Below, one piece after another: positions 50,359-58,570 of a stretch of 64,000 nt of DNA; positions within the stretch are counted from its first letter, which is position 1; every line of letters starts with the position of its first letter. The DNA comes from Candidatus Bathyarchaeota archaeon. Lineage in GTDB: Archaea > Thermoproteota > Bathyarchaeia > Bathyarchaeales > Bathycorpusculaceae. The translations under genes and the position numbers were made by a program. The stretch is from assembly GCA_026014735.1 (NCBI GenBank), contig JAOZHT010000003.1, positions 248,001 to 312,000 on the forward strand, in the 5' to 3' direction. The notes under the pieces are model-generated. The model ran no database searches and had not been told where the DNA came from. It saw nothing but the letters and a program-made list of their open reading frames with translations.

Positions 50359-50985
50359 TTGATTGAAACCTTTACCGTCGGCATGTTATCAACTAACTGC
50401 TATGTCGCAAGCTGTCACGACACCAAAGAAGCCATCATCATCGACCCCGGCGTAGACTATGAAGCTGAAGCCCAGCAGATAACAGAGTACATCGAGGGGG
50501 CACAGCTGAAAATAAAATACATCATAAACACGCATGGACACGGCGACCACATCAAAGGCGACAGGTTTTTGCAGGAAAAATACTGCGTGCCCATCCTCAT
50601 CCATAAACTCGACGCCTACTTCATCGAAGGCCTACCCGCCGCCAACGCACCGCCAAACGTGCTCCTCGAGGAAGGCAGCATCATAACATTCGGCAAAGAA
50701 ACCCTCAAAGTCCTCCATACACCCGGTCACACACGCGGCTGCATATGCCTGCTAGGCGAGCACCTCATCTTCACAGGCGACACCCTGTTTGCAGGCGGAA
50801 TCGGCAGAACAGACTTCCCTGAAGGCTCCATGAGCGACATGAACCGTTCGCTGCAGCGCCTCGACGAGTTACCCGATGGATTGCTGGTGTATCCGGGGCA
50901 CGGCGAAGTCACGATGATCGGCGAGGAAAAACGGGTGAATCCCTTCCTTAACCATCATCATCCCGATTTAAGCTTCAGGTTTTAG
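50359..50985 (+). CDS. MBL-fold metallo-hydrolase (glyoxalase II-like)
   Basis: About 208 aa. NTHGHGDHIKGD is the HxHxDH zinc motif, HTPGHTRGCICLL the next metal His, FTGDTLFAGGIGRTD the bridging Asp, and YPGHGEVT the final His: a complete glyoxalase II-type site with two metals. Substrate could be a thioester or persulfide. TTG 50359 is assumed; TTG 50347/50356 are close alternatives. Convergent overlap of 4 nt with htpX. Confidence 0.92.
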   Translation: MIETFTVGMLSTNCYVASCHDTKEAIIIDPGVDYEAEAQQITEYIEGAQLKIKYIINTHGHGDHIKGDRFLQEKYCVPILIHKLDAYFIEGLPAANAPPNVLLEEGSIITFGKETLKVLHTPGHTRGCICLLGEHLIFTGDTLFAGGIGRTDFPEGSMSDMNRSLQRLDELPDGLLVYPGHGEVTMIGEEKRVNPFLNHHHPDLSFRF

Positions 50986-51977
50986 GCAGGGGGATTCTCT
51001 TTCAGTTCCTGTAATGCACGCAACCGCTTGATGAGGTTAGGGTGCGTCGAGAAGATTTCGCTAAACCTATCCGCAGAGGTTGGTTCTCTAGATAGGGTTT
51101 CGCGTAGCAGTTGCTCTTTGTTCGCATATGAGCTGCTGTTGCCGTGAAGCTCAGCGGAGTCGACGGCGGCGCGGTCGGGGTCAGCGATGAAAAGTGCTTT
51201 GTAGGAACCGTTGGTTTTAGGCTGCTGTTGTCCCTTTTGGGGGCGCATGTTACGTTTGCTTTCCTCCACAATGGTCACAAGGCCAGTGGAGAGTTTCTGG
51301 GCTCCGTTTTCCACGATTTGGACGCTGTGGCGGTCCGCATAGTATTCGCGTATGCGACTCAAATACAGCGTAAATAGCGTGAGCACCCAGGAAAACGCCA
51401 TAAACGCGATGCCAATCAACGCATTGTTGCCGCCTTCACTTTTGCGTTCGCCGCCAAACATCCCTTGAAGCAGCATCACATAACCGATATAATAGAACAG
51501 CGCAGGCAAAAACGAAACCGCCATCATAACCTGTACATCCCGATGTTTTAGGTGCCCCAGTTCATGCCCAATTACCGCTTCGACTTCGCCGTCGTCAAGG
51601 TTGCTAAGCAGCCCCTGCGTGACTGCAACCCGGTTTCCCGTTAACGGCGACCCATATGCGAAGGCGTTAGGCAGGGGAATCTGCGCCAGCATCAGTTTGG
51701 GCTTGGAGATTCGGCTTTTTATGCTTAAGTCCGTGACCATCTGGTGGAGTTTGGGGTTGTCGCCTTCTTTTAGTTCTTTAGCGCGATAGATGGCGCCGAC
51801 GAGGTAGGGTGAAAGCAGCCACTGCACAACGTTTAATCCTAAAACAAGTGCGGCGATGGCGTAGAGGCTCAAGCCAAAACCTGCCCAGGTTAACACGACC
51901 GCAAAAACCAGCGTGGTTAACCCGAAGATGGCTGCTAAGGTGGCAACCATTGAAAAGCGAAGCTTCCAAGCGTTCAT
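50982..51977 (-). CDS. htpX: Zinc metalloprotease HtpX
   Basis: Membrane-bound M48 protease, 331 aa: two N-terminal membrane helices (about 11-60), VIGHELGHLKHRDVQ (HExxH zinc motif), two further helices and a C-terminal Glu-containing segment (REYYADRHSV, the third zinc ligand). It degrades misfolded membrane proteins. The end FSTHPNLIKRLRALQEL is the usual family finish. Divergent from the next gene cluster. Confidence 0.95.
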   Translation of the reverse strand: MNAWKLRFSMVATLAAIFGLTTLVFAVVLTWAGFGLSLYAIAALVLGLNVVQWLLSPYLVGAIYRAKELKEGDNPKLHQMVTDLSIKSRISKPKLMLAQIPLPNAFAYGSPLTGNRVAVTQGLLSNLDDGEVEAVIGHELGHLKHRDVQVMMAVSFLPALFYYIGYVMLLQGMFGGERKSEGGNNALIGIAFMAFSWVLTLFTLYLSRIREYYADRHSVQIVENGAQKLSTGLVTIVEESKRNMRPQKGQQQPKTNGSYKALFIADPDRAAVDSAELHGNSSSYANKEQLLRETLSREPTSADRFSEIFSTHPNLIKRLRALQELKENPPA

Positions 51978-52052
51978 GAATTACACCAAATCAACACTCA
52001 ATTCGGCAACTTATAACTTTTATGCGATAAACCAAGAATTGAGCCTGAAAAC

Positions 52053-52859
52053 TCACTTCCCAGCCGAGAGCAGAATCAAGCGGGAGGAATCCGCACCCCA
52101 AAGCTCCATCCCGTAGCCTCCCCAAGTTTTCTGCACGGCAAAACCCGCCTCCTCAAGCATTTCCTCCAACTCGCCAAGCCCATACAGGTGTACCCTGTGC
52201 CTAAACTTCAGCAGATGCCCACTCGCCAGATCATAAACTACCCAGAAATCGCAGAGCCATCCCCCCTCCTCGCTCACCGTGCGTTTCTGGAGCAGCAGAA
52301 AACTCGGGTACTCGAGCCAACGATAAGCCCAAAAAAGCAGCCGTTTACTGTTGAGTTTCAGCAGCAGAGGCAGCATCAGCCACTTGAGCTGCTTACGGCG
52401 GGGATATCTGCGGATGAGATGTTCGCGGTTAAAAACATCCAAAACAAACCTGCCGCCCCGCTGAAGCACGCGCCGCAGCTCGGTTAGGCTTTGCCGGTCC
52501 GCATCACGGGTGGGCAAATAGCCGAAGCTGGTATCCATACTAACCGCCAAATCAAACGCCCCCGCCCTGAAAGGCAAAGCACGCATATCCCCCAGCACCA
52601 ATGCGGCGCCCTGGCTGCGTTGCCTAGCCAATCCAAGCAGCCTACGTGACGTATCCAAGCCCACAATGTCAAAGCCGGCCCCCGCCAAGGGACCCGTGTG
52701 GCGTCCTGTTCCGCAGGCAACATCCAGCACAGCCCCGCCGACGCCGCAAAGTTGCCCCATGAGGAATTGCAGCTGGCGGCTGGTCTGGTTTTTGTCGGCG
52801 ATCTCCGCCCAGTAAGCGCCCATTTCGTCGAAAACGTCAGCTGTGGCTTGTGGTTTCAT
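52053..52859 (-). CDS. Class I SAM-dependent methyltransferase
   Basis: About 268 aa from ATG 52859 (MKPQATADVFDEMGAYWAEI). AVLDVACGTGRHTGPLA is motif I, GLDTSRRLL the acidic ribose-binding segment, LPFRAGAFDLAVSMDTSFGY the post-motif region. The C-terminal half (YRWLEYPSFLLLQK...DFWVVYDL...HLYGLGELEEMLEEAGF) is typical of the UbiE/DUF-type small-molecule methyltransferases. Substrate unknown. Shares a GCATATTTAAGC AT box with the divergent ribK gene. Confidence 0.88.
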   Translation of the reverse strand: MKPQATADVFDEMGAYWAEIADKNQTSRQLQFLMGQLCGVGGAVLDVACGTGRHTGPLAGAGFDIVGLDTSRRLLGLARQRSQGAALVLGDMRALPFRAGAFDLAVSMDTSFGYLPTRDADRQSLTELRRVLQRGGRFVLDVFNREHLIRRYPRRKQLKWLMLPLLLKLNSKRLLFWAYRWLEYPSFLLLQKRTVSEEGGWLCDFWVVYDLASGHLLKFRHRVHLYGLGELEEMLEEAGFAVQKTWGGYGMELWGADSSRLILLSAGK

Positions 52860-52937
52860 GCAATCTTTACTGTGTTGACGGCTGGATTTAGGCGGTTTGG
52901 TTTCGAGCCGCTTAAATATGCAACCGCCCTCTTCTAA

Positions 52938-53642
52938 ATGCTGGGATTGAGCGTGACAGCAAAGCAGCAGTGGCAGCATCTCTTTATGCTCCTAAAACTC
53001 GCTGAGATGGGCGCTTATAACCGAACCGCCAAGATCTCAACCGAGTACCTAGCTAAGAAGCTAGATATCAGCCAGCAGACTGCATCTCGTTACCTTATAG
53101 AGTTGGAGCGGATGGATTGGATCAGCCGAAACATCACTCCGGATGGCAGCCTCATCGAAATCAAGGAGCAGGGCATATCTGAACTGCAGAAAATTTACTC
53201 CAGCCTTAAACTGCTTATGGAGAAAGCATACCCGCCCTCTGTAACTTTAGAAGGCACAGTGTTCACTGGTTTAGGTGAAGGCGCCTACTACATCTCAAAA
53301 CCCGACTACAAAAAACAAATCGTGGAAAAAATAGGCTTTGAACCCTACCCCGGCACCCTCAACGTAAAGTTAACTTCGGACTATGACATCAAGACTCGAA
53401 CGGAGCTGGAAACTTACCCCGCCGTGGAAGTCATGGGTTTCCAGGGAGAAGACCGAAGCTTCGGCCTTGTCAAATGCTACCCAGCTATAATCGGAGGCAA
53501 AATCGAAGGCGCCTTGGTGACGGCGCTGCGCAGCCACTACGATGCCTCGGTTCTGGAGATAATCGCGCCTGTTTGCCTGCGCAAGCAACTGGGGCTCAAA
53601 GACGGCGCCAAAGTTAAAGTTGAAATCCACACCTCAAAGTGA
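52938..53642 (+). CDS. ribK: CTP-dependent riboflavin kinase
   Basis: Archaeal FMN-forming enzyme (DUF120), 234 aa, using CTP. An N-terminal winged helix (residues 8-80, YLAKKLDISQQTASRYLIEL) is fused to the kinase domain, with VTLEGTVFTGLGEGAYYISK, FEPYPGTLNVKL and EVMGFQGEDRSFG as conserved blocks. The fused HTH suggests it can also act as a flavin-responsive regulator, as in some archaeal RbkR proteins. TATA GCTTAAATATGC (52909-52920) lies about 20-30 nt from ATG 52938, implying a leaderless mRNA. Confidence 0.95.
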   Translation: MLGLSVTAKQQWQHLFMLLKLAEMGAYNRTAKISTEYLAKKLDISQQTASRYLIELERMDWISRNITPDGSLIEIKEQGISELQKIYSSLKLLMEKAYPPSVTLEGTVFTGLGEGAYYISKPDYKKQIVEKIGFEPYPGTLNVKLTSDYDIKTRTELETYPAVEVMGFQGEDRSFGLVKCYPAIIGGKIEGALVTALRSHYDASVLEIIAPVCLRKQLGLKDGAKVKVEIHTSK

Positions 53643-53646
53643 GCTT

Positions 53647-54252
53647 TTAGAAGGGCGTATTTCGGTACTTGAATTCCGCTGAGTACTGCTGGTGGGGTTT
53701 GCGTCTTGAAGCGATGATGTAGCCGAGGACCAAGCCGAAAACTAATCCGCCCAGATGCGCTAGGATGTTGACGTTTTCGCCGATGTTTATGAAGAACAAG
53801 AAGAACGCAAACACCAAGCCGCCAAGTATAGATTGCCTAACTGAGCGTCTATCGTAGATTACGACTGCGCCGAAAAGCGAGAAGATTGCGCCTGAGGCCC
53901 CCACCGAAACAAAGTATGGTCCAAACACCAGCGAGAGCGCGCTGCCCGCTAAACCACCCAGAAGGTAGATGGCTAAGTATTCAGGCAGCGAGAACATTTC
54001 TTCGGCGCGTAAGCCAAAGATGAGTAGAAACAGCAGGTTGCCCACTAAGTGAAAGATGGATGCGTGGATGAACATAGAGGTGAATAATTGCCAGTAGGCA
54101 CCCTCAAACACTAAGGCGTTAACTTGCCCCCATATGTAAACGACGCTGTTGCCTGTGGTTAAGGCGTCGCCGCCTACAATTGCGCCTGCAATGTAGATAG
54201 CCACGTTTAAGGCAATGAGTATGTAGGTGGGTCGATACTTTTGGCAGTCCAT
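53647..54252 (-). CDS. Rhomboid-family intramembrane serine protease
   Basis: 201 aa, six transmembrane helices. GASGAIFSLFG gives the catalytic Ser, and AHLGGLVFGLVLG the catalytic His in the last helix; FTSMFIHASIFHLVGNLLFL is the conserved HxxxN segment. It cleaves membrane-protein helices. Ends with a short cytoplasmic basic tail. Last gene of the dphB-ribL operon (7-bp gap). Confidence 0.93.
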   Translation of the reverse strand: MDCQKYRPTYILIALNVAIYIAGAIVGGDALTTGNSVVYIWGQVNALVFEGAYWQLFTSMFIHASIFHLVGNLLFLLIFGLRAEEMFSLPEYLAIYLLGGLAGSALSLVFGPYFVSVGASGAIFSLFGAVVIYDRRSVRQSILGGLVFAFFLFFINIGENVNILAHLGGLVFGLVLGYIIASRRKPHQQYSAEFKYRNTPF

Positions 54253-54259
54253 GGCGGCA

Positions 54260-54724
54260 TCAATGCTTGGTGAGTTTATCGATTATTTTCTGTTTAATCT
54301 TTGTGGAACTATCTAAAGAGTTCTCCTCAAATTTGCCCACCCGAACAACGTTGATGGGCAGTTTATGCACAGAAAGGTAAGATGCAACTTTTTCCTGCAT
54401 GTCAGCCTGATCCCAGCCTAAAGCAATAATGTCAGGGCTGATTTTTTCTATGACTTCGCCGACATCTAAGCCCTCATATCCCAAAACTGCTTCATCAACA
54501 ACCTTAAGTGACTCAACCAATGCGCGCCGCTGGTCTTCCTGCATGATGGGTTTTTTGCCCTTAAGCTTCTCCGCGGTGCTGTCACGGGCAACAAGCACCA
54601 CCAGCTTAGCGTTTTGGCCCCCTGCTTTTTTTGCGTCTTCCAGAAACCTTACGTGCCCCAGATGAAGCAGGTCAAAGACGCCGGTTGCCAGCACTACTTT
54701 TCGTTGTCTTTCCTTGTCGGCCAT
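54260..54724 (-). CDS. ribL: FAD synthetase (archaeal cytidylyltransferase type)
   Basis: 154 aa, converting FMN to FAD with CTP or ATP. GVFDLLHLGHVRFLEDAKK contains the HxGH nucleotidyltransferase motif and the ENSLDSSTKIKQKI end the (D/S)SST/ISS-type motif. This is the archaeal RibL family, distinct from bacterial RibF. With ribK nearby (opposite strand), flavin synthesis is grouped here. The start overlaps the DUF357 stop by 31 nt. Confidence 0.93.
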   Translation of the reverse strand: MADKERQRKVVLATGVFDLLHLGHVRFLEDAKKAGGQNAKLVVLVARDSTAEKLKGKKPIMQEDQRRALVESLKVVDEAVLGYEGLDVGEVIEKISPDIIALGWDQADMQEKVASYLSVHKLPINVVRVGKFEENSLDSSTKIKQKIIDKLTKH

Positions 54725-54975
54725 TCAAACTTCACTGCACCCATCAGTCGCAAACCATCCAGTAGCCCTTCGCAATAAGCCACCGAGGTTAAGCTGGTTT
54801 CAAGCTTGCCCTGCGCCTTATAATACTTTGCATCCTTAAGGTAATCGCTTGCCCAAGCCAACACCTCTGTCACAGTTTCCTCACTTACCAATAGGGGGGG
54901 CTGGGTGCGTTTTAGTTCCAGGAACACTTTTTCGGCTGAACCAACGTATTTGTTGACTAGAAACTCTAGGCTCAA
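54694..54975 (-). CDS. DUF357 family protein
   Basis: 93 aa, all helical: YVGSAEKVFLEL, VLAWASDYLKDAKYYKAQGK and ALAYCEGLLDGLRLMG-type helix (SVAYCEGLLDGLRLMGAVKF). DUF357 members form helical bundles next to RNA or nucleotide enzymes in many archaea; role unknown. Start overlaps the dphB stop as ATGA; stop overlaps ribL. Confidence 0.9.
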   Translation of the reverse strand: MSLEFLVNKYVGSAEKVFLELKRTQPPLLVSEETVTEVLAWASDYLKDAKYYKAQGKLETSLTSVAYCEGLLDGLRLMGAVKFEWPTRKDNEK

Positions 54976-55769
54976 CGCGATAACCTCTTAAACTCATTTG
55001 GCGCCTCGGCAAAGGCGATGAGGGCATCAACCTCCATGAAATGCAGGCTACCCGGGATAATGAGACTGAAAGGGGGCTCGCCGAAGTCAAAAGCTGCCAG
55101 CTTCCCCGCAAAATCGGCCTTGAGAGCGGGGTTATCGCTGCCGGCCCTTGCAATCCCCAAAGCAGGCGTATCCGATGTCAAAACGCCCTGCCCCCGTTTA
55201 GCTTCAACCTCCAAAAGCAACCGCAAGGCCTCGTTGATTGTTAAGTAACGGTTTTCAGCCGCCCGCAGATCCAAAAGGCACAGCGTATGCAGGCCCAGCT
55301 GGCGGTTCTGCGCAATCACGTTGTAGGGGGTTTCTGAGAAGTTATCTGGGAAGGGCACGGTGACGGTTTTGCCGAATTTGTAGTTATGAAGCCCCGAGAG
55401 GCTCACAATCGCCGACATGATGGATATGCCGTGGACCACGCGGGTGGCGATACCCTGCTTCTGAGCGTCGATGCGCAGTGTGATGTGGGTTGTGGCGATG
55501 AAGGGGTCGCCGGGCACCAGAAACACGGCTTTTCCTGCTTGGGCGGCTTTCAGGATAACTGCGCCGTTTTCCTCTTCAAGGGCACGTCGCTGGATAAGCT
55601 GGATTTTTTTGCCGCACATCGCCTCAAAATGCTCCATCGAGAAGTCGGGCATGCGGCTTGTGTAGGTTTCCATGAATACGGCGTCGGCGCTTCTGGTTTC
55701 CTCTAAGCCCTTAACTGTTATGCCGCATTCATCGTTTAACCCTAACCCCACGAAGACAAGTTCCTTCAA
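54972..55769 (-). CDS. dphB: Diphthine synthase
   Basis: SAM-dependent methyltransferase (tetrapyrrole methylase fold) that methylates the modified histidine of elongation factor 2 in diphthamide formation. About 265 aa. LVFVGLGLNDECGIT, VPGDPFIATTHITL, HGISIMSAI, FPDNFSETPYNVIA and VIARAGSDNP-like (IARAGSDNPAL) are all in place. TTG 55769 with GGGGG upstream is preferred over GTG 55802. Operon with the small gene before it and DUF357, ribL, rhomboid after it. Confidence 0.93.
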   Translation of the reverse strand: MKELVFVGLGLNDECGITVKGLEETRSADAVFMETYTSRMPDFSMEHFEAMCGKKIQLIQRRALEEENGAVILKAAQAGKAVFLVPGDPFIATTHITLRIDAQKQGIATRVVHGISIMSAIVSLSGLHNYKFGKTVTVPFPDNFSETPYNVIAQNRQLGLHTLCLLDLRAAENRYLTINEALRLLLEVEAKRGQGVLTSDTPALGIARAGSDNPALKADFAGKLAAFDFGEPPFSLIIPGSLHFMEVDALIAFAEAPNEFKRLSR

Positions 55770-55809
55770 AGTGAGCCCCCGCAAGTAATCTGTCAAGGGC
55801 ACCTTAAAG

Positions 55810-56058
55810 TTATTTTTCCTCTATTTCGCCCTTCACCACTAACTCCGCATAGAATTTCCTACATGTCTCCATCGAGAGCCCATAGCGTTCGCAGAAAATA
55901 ACCAAAACCTCCTCAACGGGCACGTTGGGGCTTCGCTGTGCAATCATGTCTTTTAATGCTTCACGCGTATGTTTTTCGTCTGCTACTTTCAACTTCTCAG
56001 GTCCTCTGTCTAGTATCATCTGGGCCCAGATGAAAAAGGCTTTTGCAGCCGATACCAA
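55810..56058 (-). CDS. Small helical archaeal protein
   Basis: 82 aa from TTG 56058, or 69 aa from ATG 56019 (MILDRGPEKLKV). Helical throughout; the second half (VEEVLVIFCERYGLSMETCRKFYAELVVKGEIEEK, in parts) looks like a winged-helix or bundle domain. A TATA box CATATAAAGG (minus, about 56090-56081) about 26 nt from TTG 56058 would make that start leaderless. First gene of the dphB operon (7 bp before dphB ORF). Confidence 0.6.
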   Translation of the reverse strand: MVSAAKAFFIWAQMILDRGPEKLKVADEKHTREALKDMIAQRSPNVPVEEVLVIFCERYGLSMETCRKFYAELVVKGEIEEK

Positions 56059-56139
56059 TCAGTTGCAACAGCCAACTAAACCTTTATATGATTACGTGAA
56101 AAAGGAAGCAGTAGTTTAGCGGCGTGCAAAGGGAACACA

Positions 56140-57273
56140 ATGAAGTCTATTGAAAGCTTAGTTAAGGATAATGTAAGACACCTAAAGCCCTGTCCCCACG
56201 GCGCAGAAGTCTACGGTGCAGCACAGCAAACGGGTCGCCGCATCACGGAAATTTTGGATTTCAGCTCCAGCGTCAACCCACTGGGTCCATCCCAAAAAGC
56301 CCTCGACGCCGCCAAGGCAGCGTTTAGCGAAATCGCGGCTTACCCCGATTCAAACTCCAATGCGCTACGAGAGGCAATCGCCAGCCGCTTTGCCGGCATA
56401 ACTAAGGATAACCTTGTCATGGGAAACGGCTCCACCGAGCTCATGTACCTCTTCGCTGAAGCCTTCCTTAAACCCGGCGAAAAAGCCCTGATGTCCGCGC
56501 CGACGTTTGGCGAATACGAGGCGGCGGTGCACAAAACTGGGCAACAGGTCAAATTCGTCAAATTATCCAGTAGCTTGCAGGTTGACGCGGAAGCATTCAA
56601 GCGGGAACTGGCAGATGCAAAAATCGCGTTTCTCTGCAACCCCAACAACCCCACAAGCAAACTCATCCCCCAGCCAGTCCTCACCGATGTACTTGAAACC
56701 GCCTTGCAGCGGGATGTCTTGGTGTTCCTCGACGAGGATTTCTTGGAATTCATCGACGACGAAAAAGAACGCTCCATGATCTATCACCTTGACAGGTATC
56801 CTAACCTGTTTGTGCTGCGGTCCTTCACCAAAATCTTCGGCTTAACAGGCCTACGCGTCGGCTACGGAGTAACCAGCAAGGAAATCGCTAATGTTCTGCT
56901 CTGCGCCAAGATTCCCTGGAACATCAACTGTCTGGGCCAGGCGGCTGCGGCTGCCTCGCTTGCCGACGAGGAGCATTTGGCGGTGACAAAGGCTCTTATC
57001 CAAAAAGAAAAGGCGTACCTTGCAGAGCAGCTATCAAAGTTCCAAGGGTTCAAATTCGAGTTCCCCGACGCCAACTTCTTCTTCATAGACATCCATGAGG
57101 CAGGCGTAACGGCGGCTGCGTTAAAGCAGAAGATGCTCTCAGAGGGCATTTTGATTCGGGACTGTGCCTCCTTTAGGGGGCTTGACGAGTTCTACATCAG
57201 GGTAGCGGTGAAAACTCACTTGGAGAATACACATTTAATCGAGGCGTTCAAGAGGGCTTTAAAGTCGGTTTGA
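56140..57273 (+). CDS. cobD: PLP-dependent aminotransferase-fold enzyme, threonine-phosphate decarboxylase (CobD) type
   Basis: 377 aa, fold type I. CPHGAEVYGAA and DFSSSVNPLGP at the N-terminus are typical of CobD-type members; NPNNPTSK and DEDFLEFIDD bind PLP, and SFTKIFGLTGLRVGYG holds the PLP-lysine. It could be either CobD or histidinol-phosphate aminotransferase (HisC), as the two are close relatives; the cbiB gene 7 bp downstream favours CobD, making aminopropanol phosphate for the cobamide nucleotide loop. Confidence 0.85.
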   Translation: MKSIESLVKDNVRHLKPCPHGAEVYGAAQQTGRRITEILDFSSSVNPLGPSQKALDAAKAAFSEIAAYPDSNSNALREAIASRFAGITKDNLVMGNGSTELMYLFAEAFLKPGEKALMSAPTFGEYEAAVHKTGQQVKFVKLSSSLQVDAEAFKRELADAKIAFLCNPNNPTSKLIPQPVLTDVLETALQRDVLVFLDEDFLEFIDDEKERSMIYHLDRYPNLFVLRSFTKIFGLTGLRVGYGVTSKEIANVLLCAKIPWNINCLGQAAAAASLADEEHLAVTKALIQKEKAYLAEQLSKFQGFKFEFPDANFFFIDIHEAGVTAAALKQKMLSEGILIRDCASFRGLDEFYIRVAVKTHLENTHLIEAFKRALKSV

Positions 57274-57280
57274 TTTAGCC

Positions 57281-58270
57281 ATGTTTGCCTTTGATTTCTC
57301 CTGGTTTTTGGATTCCGCGTTGATTTTTGCCTTAGCATTTATTCTCGACTTGACTTTAGGCGAGTACCCAGACCGCATCCACCCCACCATAGCCATCGGG
57401 AAACTGATAACTTTCTTCAAAAAACACGCCAAGCACCCTAACCCGCGTCGGGAGAAAGCCAACGGCGTCTTGATGGCAGTCGCCATAATGCTGATTGCGG
57501 CATCGCCCGTTTTCGTGTTGCTCTATTGGCTCAGAAGCCTGCCGTTCCCCTACGGCGAAGTACTCTACATAGTTGTCGGGGCAGTTCTGTTTAAGGCCAC
57601 CTTCGCCATCTCTGGCATGGGGCAATACACAAAACCCATAGCCGCCGCATTGAAAAACCGGGATATAGATGGCGCACGCAAATGGTTGCCCTACATCGTC
57701 CGCCGGGACCCCAACAGCTTAAACGAGCGCCAAATCATATCTGCAGCCGTCGAATCCATTGCGGAAAGCACCACTGACGGCATCACGGCGCCCTTCTTTT
57801 TCTTCGCGCTCTTCGGTGTCCCCGGCGCCTTTGCTTACCGCGTAATCAACACTTTGGATTCGATGGTGGGCTACAAGAATGAGGAGTTCCGTAACATCGG
57901 CTGGTTTAGCGCAAAAATGGATACTCTCACCAACTGGCTTCCCGCGCGGATAACAGCTTATCTGATGGTGCCTGCGGCGGCGATGCTGCGCCTGAATTGG
58001 CATGAGTCATGGCGAATTCTGCAGCGTGACAAGCACAAGACCGCAAGCCCCAACGCTGGCTTCACGATTTCAGCGATGGCGGGCGCCCTGAACATTCAGC
58101 TTGAAAAGCAGGGATACTACACACTCGGCGACGACCACGGCAGAATTTCCCATCAAGACATCAGCAAGGCGCTTAGGGTGATGACGTTGACGGCGGCGCT
58201 GTTTGGACTGGTGGTTGTTTTGCCGATTTTGGCGCTGCGGGTTTTCCTTCTGAGTTTCCAAGCGGCATAA
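57281..58270 (+). CDS. cbiB: Adenosylcobinamide-phosphate synthase
   Basis: Membrane enzyme, 329 aa, joining aminopropanol phosphate to adenosylcobyric acid. AFILDLTLGEYPDRIHPTIAIG is the family N-terminus, VESIAESTTDGITAPFFF the conserved catalytic region, RVINTLDSMVGYKNEEFRNIG the next, and FTISAMAGALNIQLEK near the end. Operon with the CobD-type gene. Confidence 0.95.
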   Translation: MFAFDFSWFLDSALIFALAFILDLTLGEYPDRIHPTIAIGKLITFFKKHAKHPNPRREKANGVLMAVAIMLIAASPVFVLLYWLRSLPFPYGEVLYIVVGAVLFKATFAISGMGQYTKPIAAALKNRDIDGARKWLPYIVRRDPNSLNERQIISAAVESIAESTTDGITAPFFFFALFGVPGAFAYRVINTLDSMVGYKNEEFRNIGWFSAKMDTLTNWLPARITAYLMVPAAAMLRLNWHESWRILQRDKHKTASPNAGFTISAMAGALNIQLEKQGYYTLGDDHGRISHQDISKALRVMTLTAALFGLVVVLPILALRVFLLSFQAA

Positions 58271-58314
58271 AGGCGGGTTTCCAGGTTGCAGAGGTCCTGC
58301 ATCTTTGCTTCTGT

Positions 58315-58422
58315 GTTCGTTGTCTTTGAGGTTGTTTGCACGCAGGCTCTGGCTTGCTCTGCCACGCCTATCCCCCCTTATATATAGCCACAAAACGCAG
58401 ACGCCTGATGAGCATCCGCCGA
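58315..58422 (-). promoter_or_regulatory. Promoter-linked repeated element, copy 2
   Basis: Minus strand: GCTATATATAAGGGGGGATA then GGCGTGGCAGAGCAAGCCAG and AGCCT (58389-58345), the partner of 50150-50194. The shared GTG frame continues here for about 70 codons into the antisense of cbiB, which makes a protein unlikely. Nothing else of note lies in 58271-58570. Confidence 0.45.
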
Positions 58423-58570
58423 CCCTTCTCTGCATATAGAGATACCTTCGTCAAGGCTTCGCCTAAAAATAGCTTATCTGCAGATTTGAGCTGATTTTGT
58501 TTGGTGGATGCAACGCAGCCGCATTTTTCACCATACATAACTAAACTATGACTGGCGCCAAGCACTACTT

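Noticed and set aside
58153-58365. 70-codon frame starting GTGGCAGAGCAAGCC
   Set aside because: Mostly antisense to the end of cbiB, and the matching frame at 50173 stops after 13 codons.
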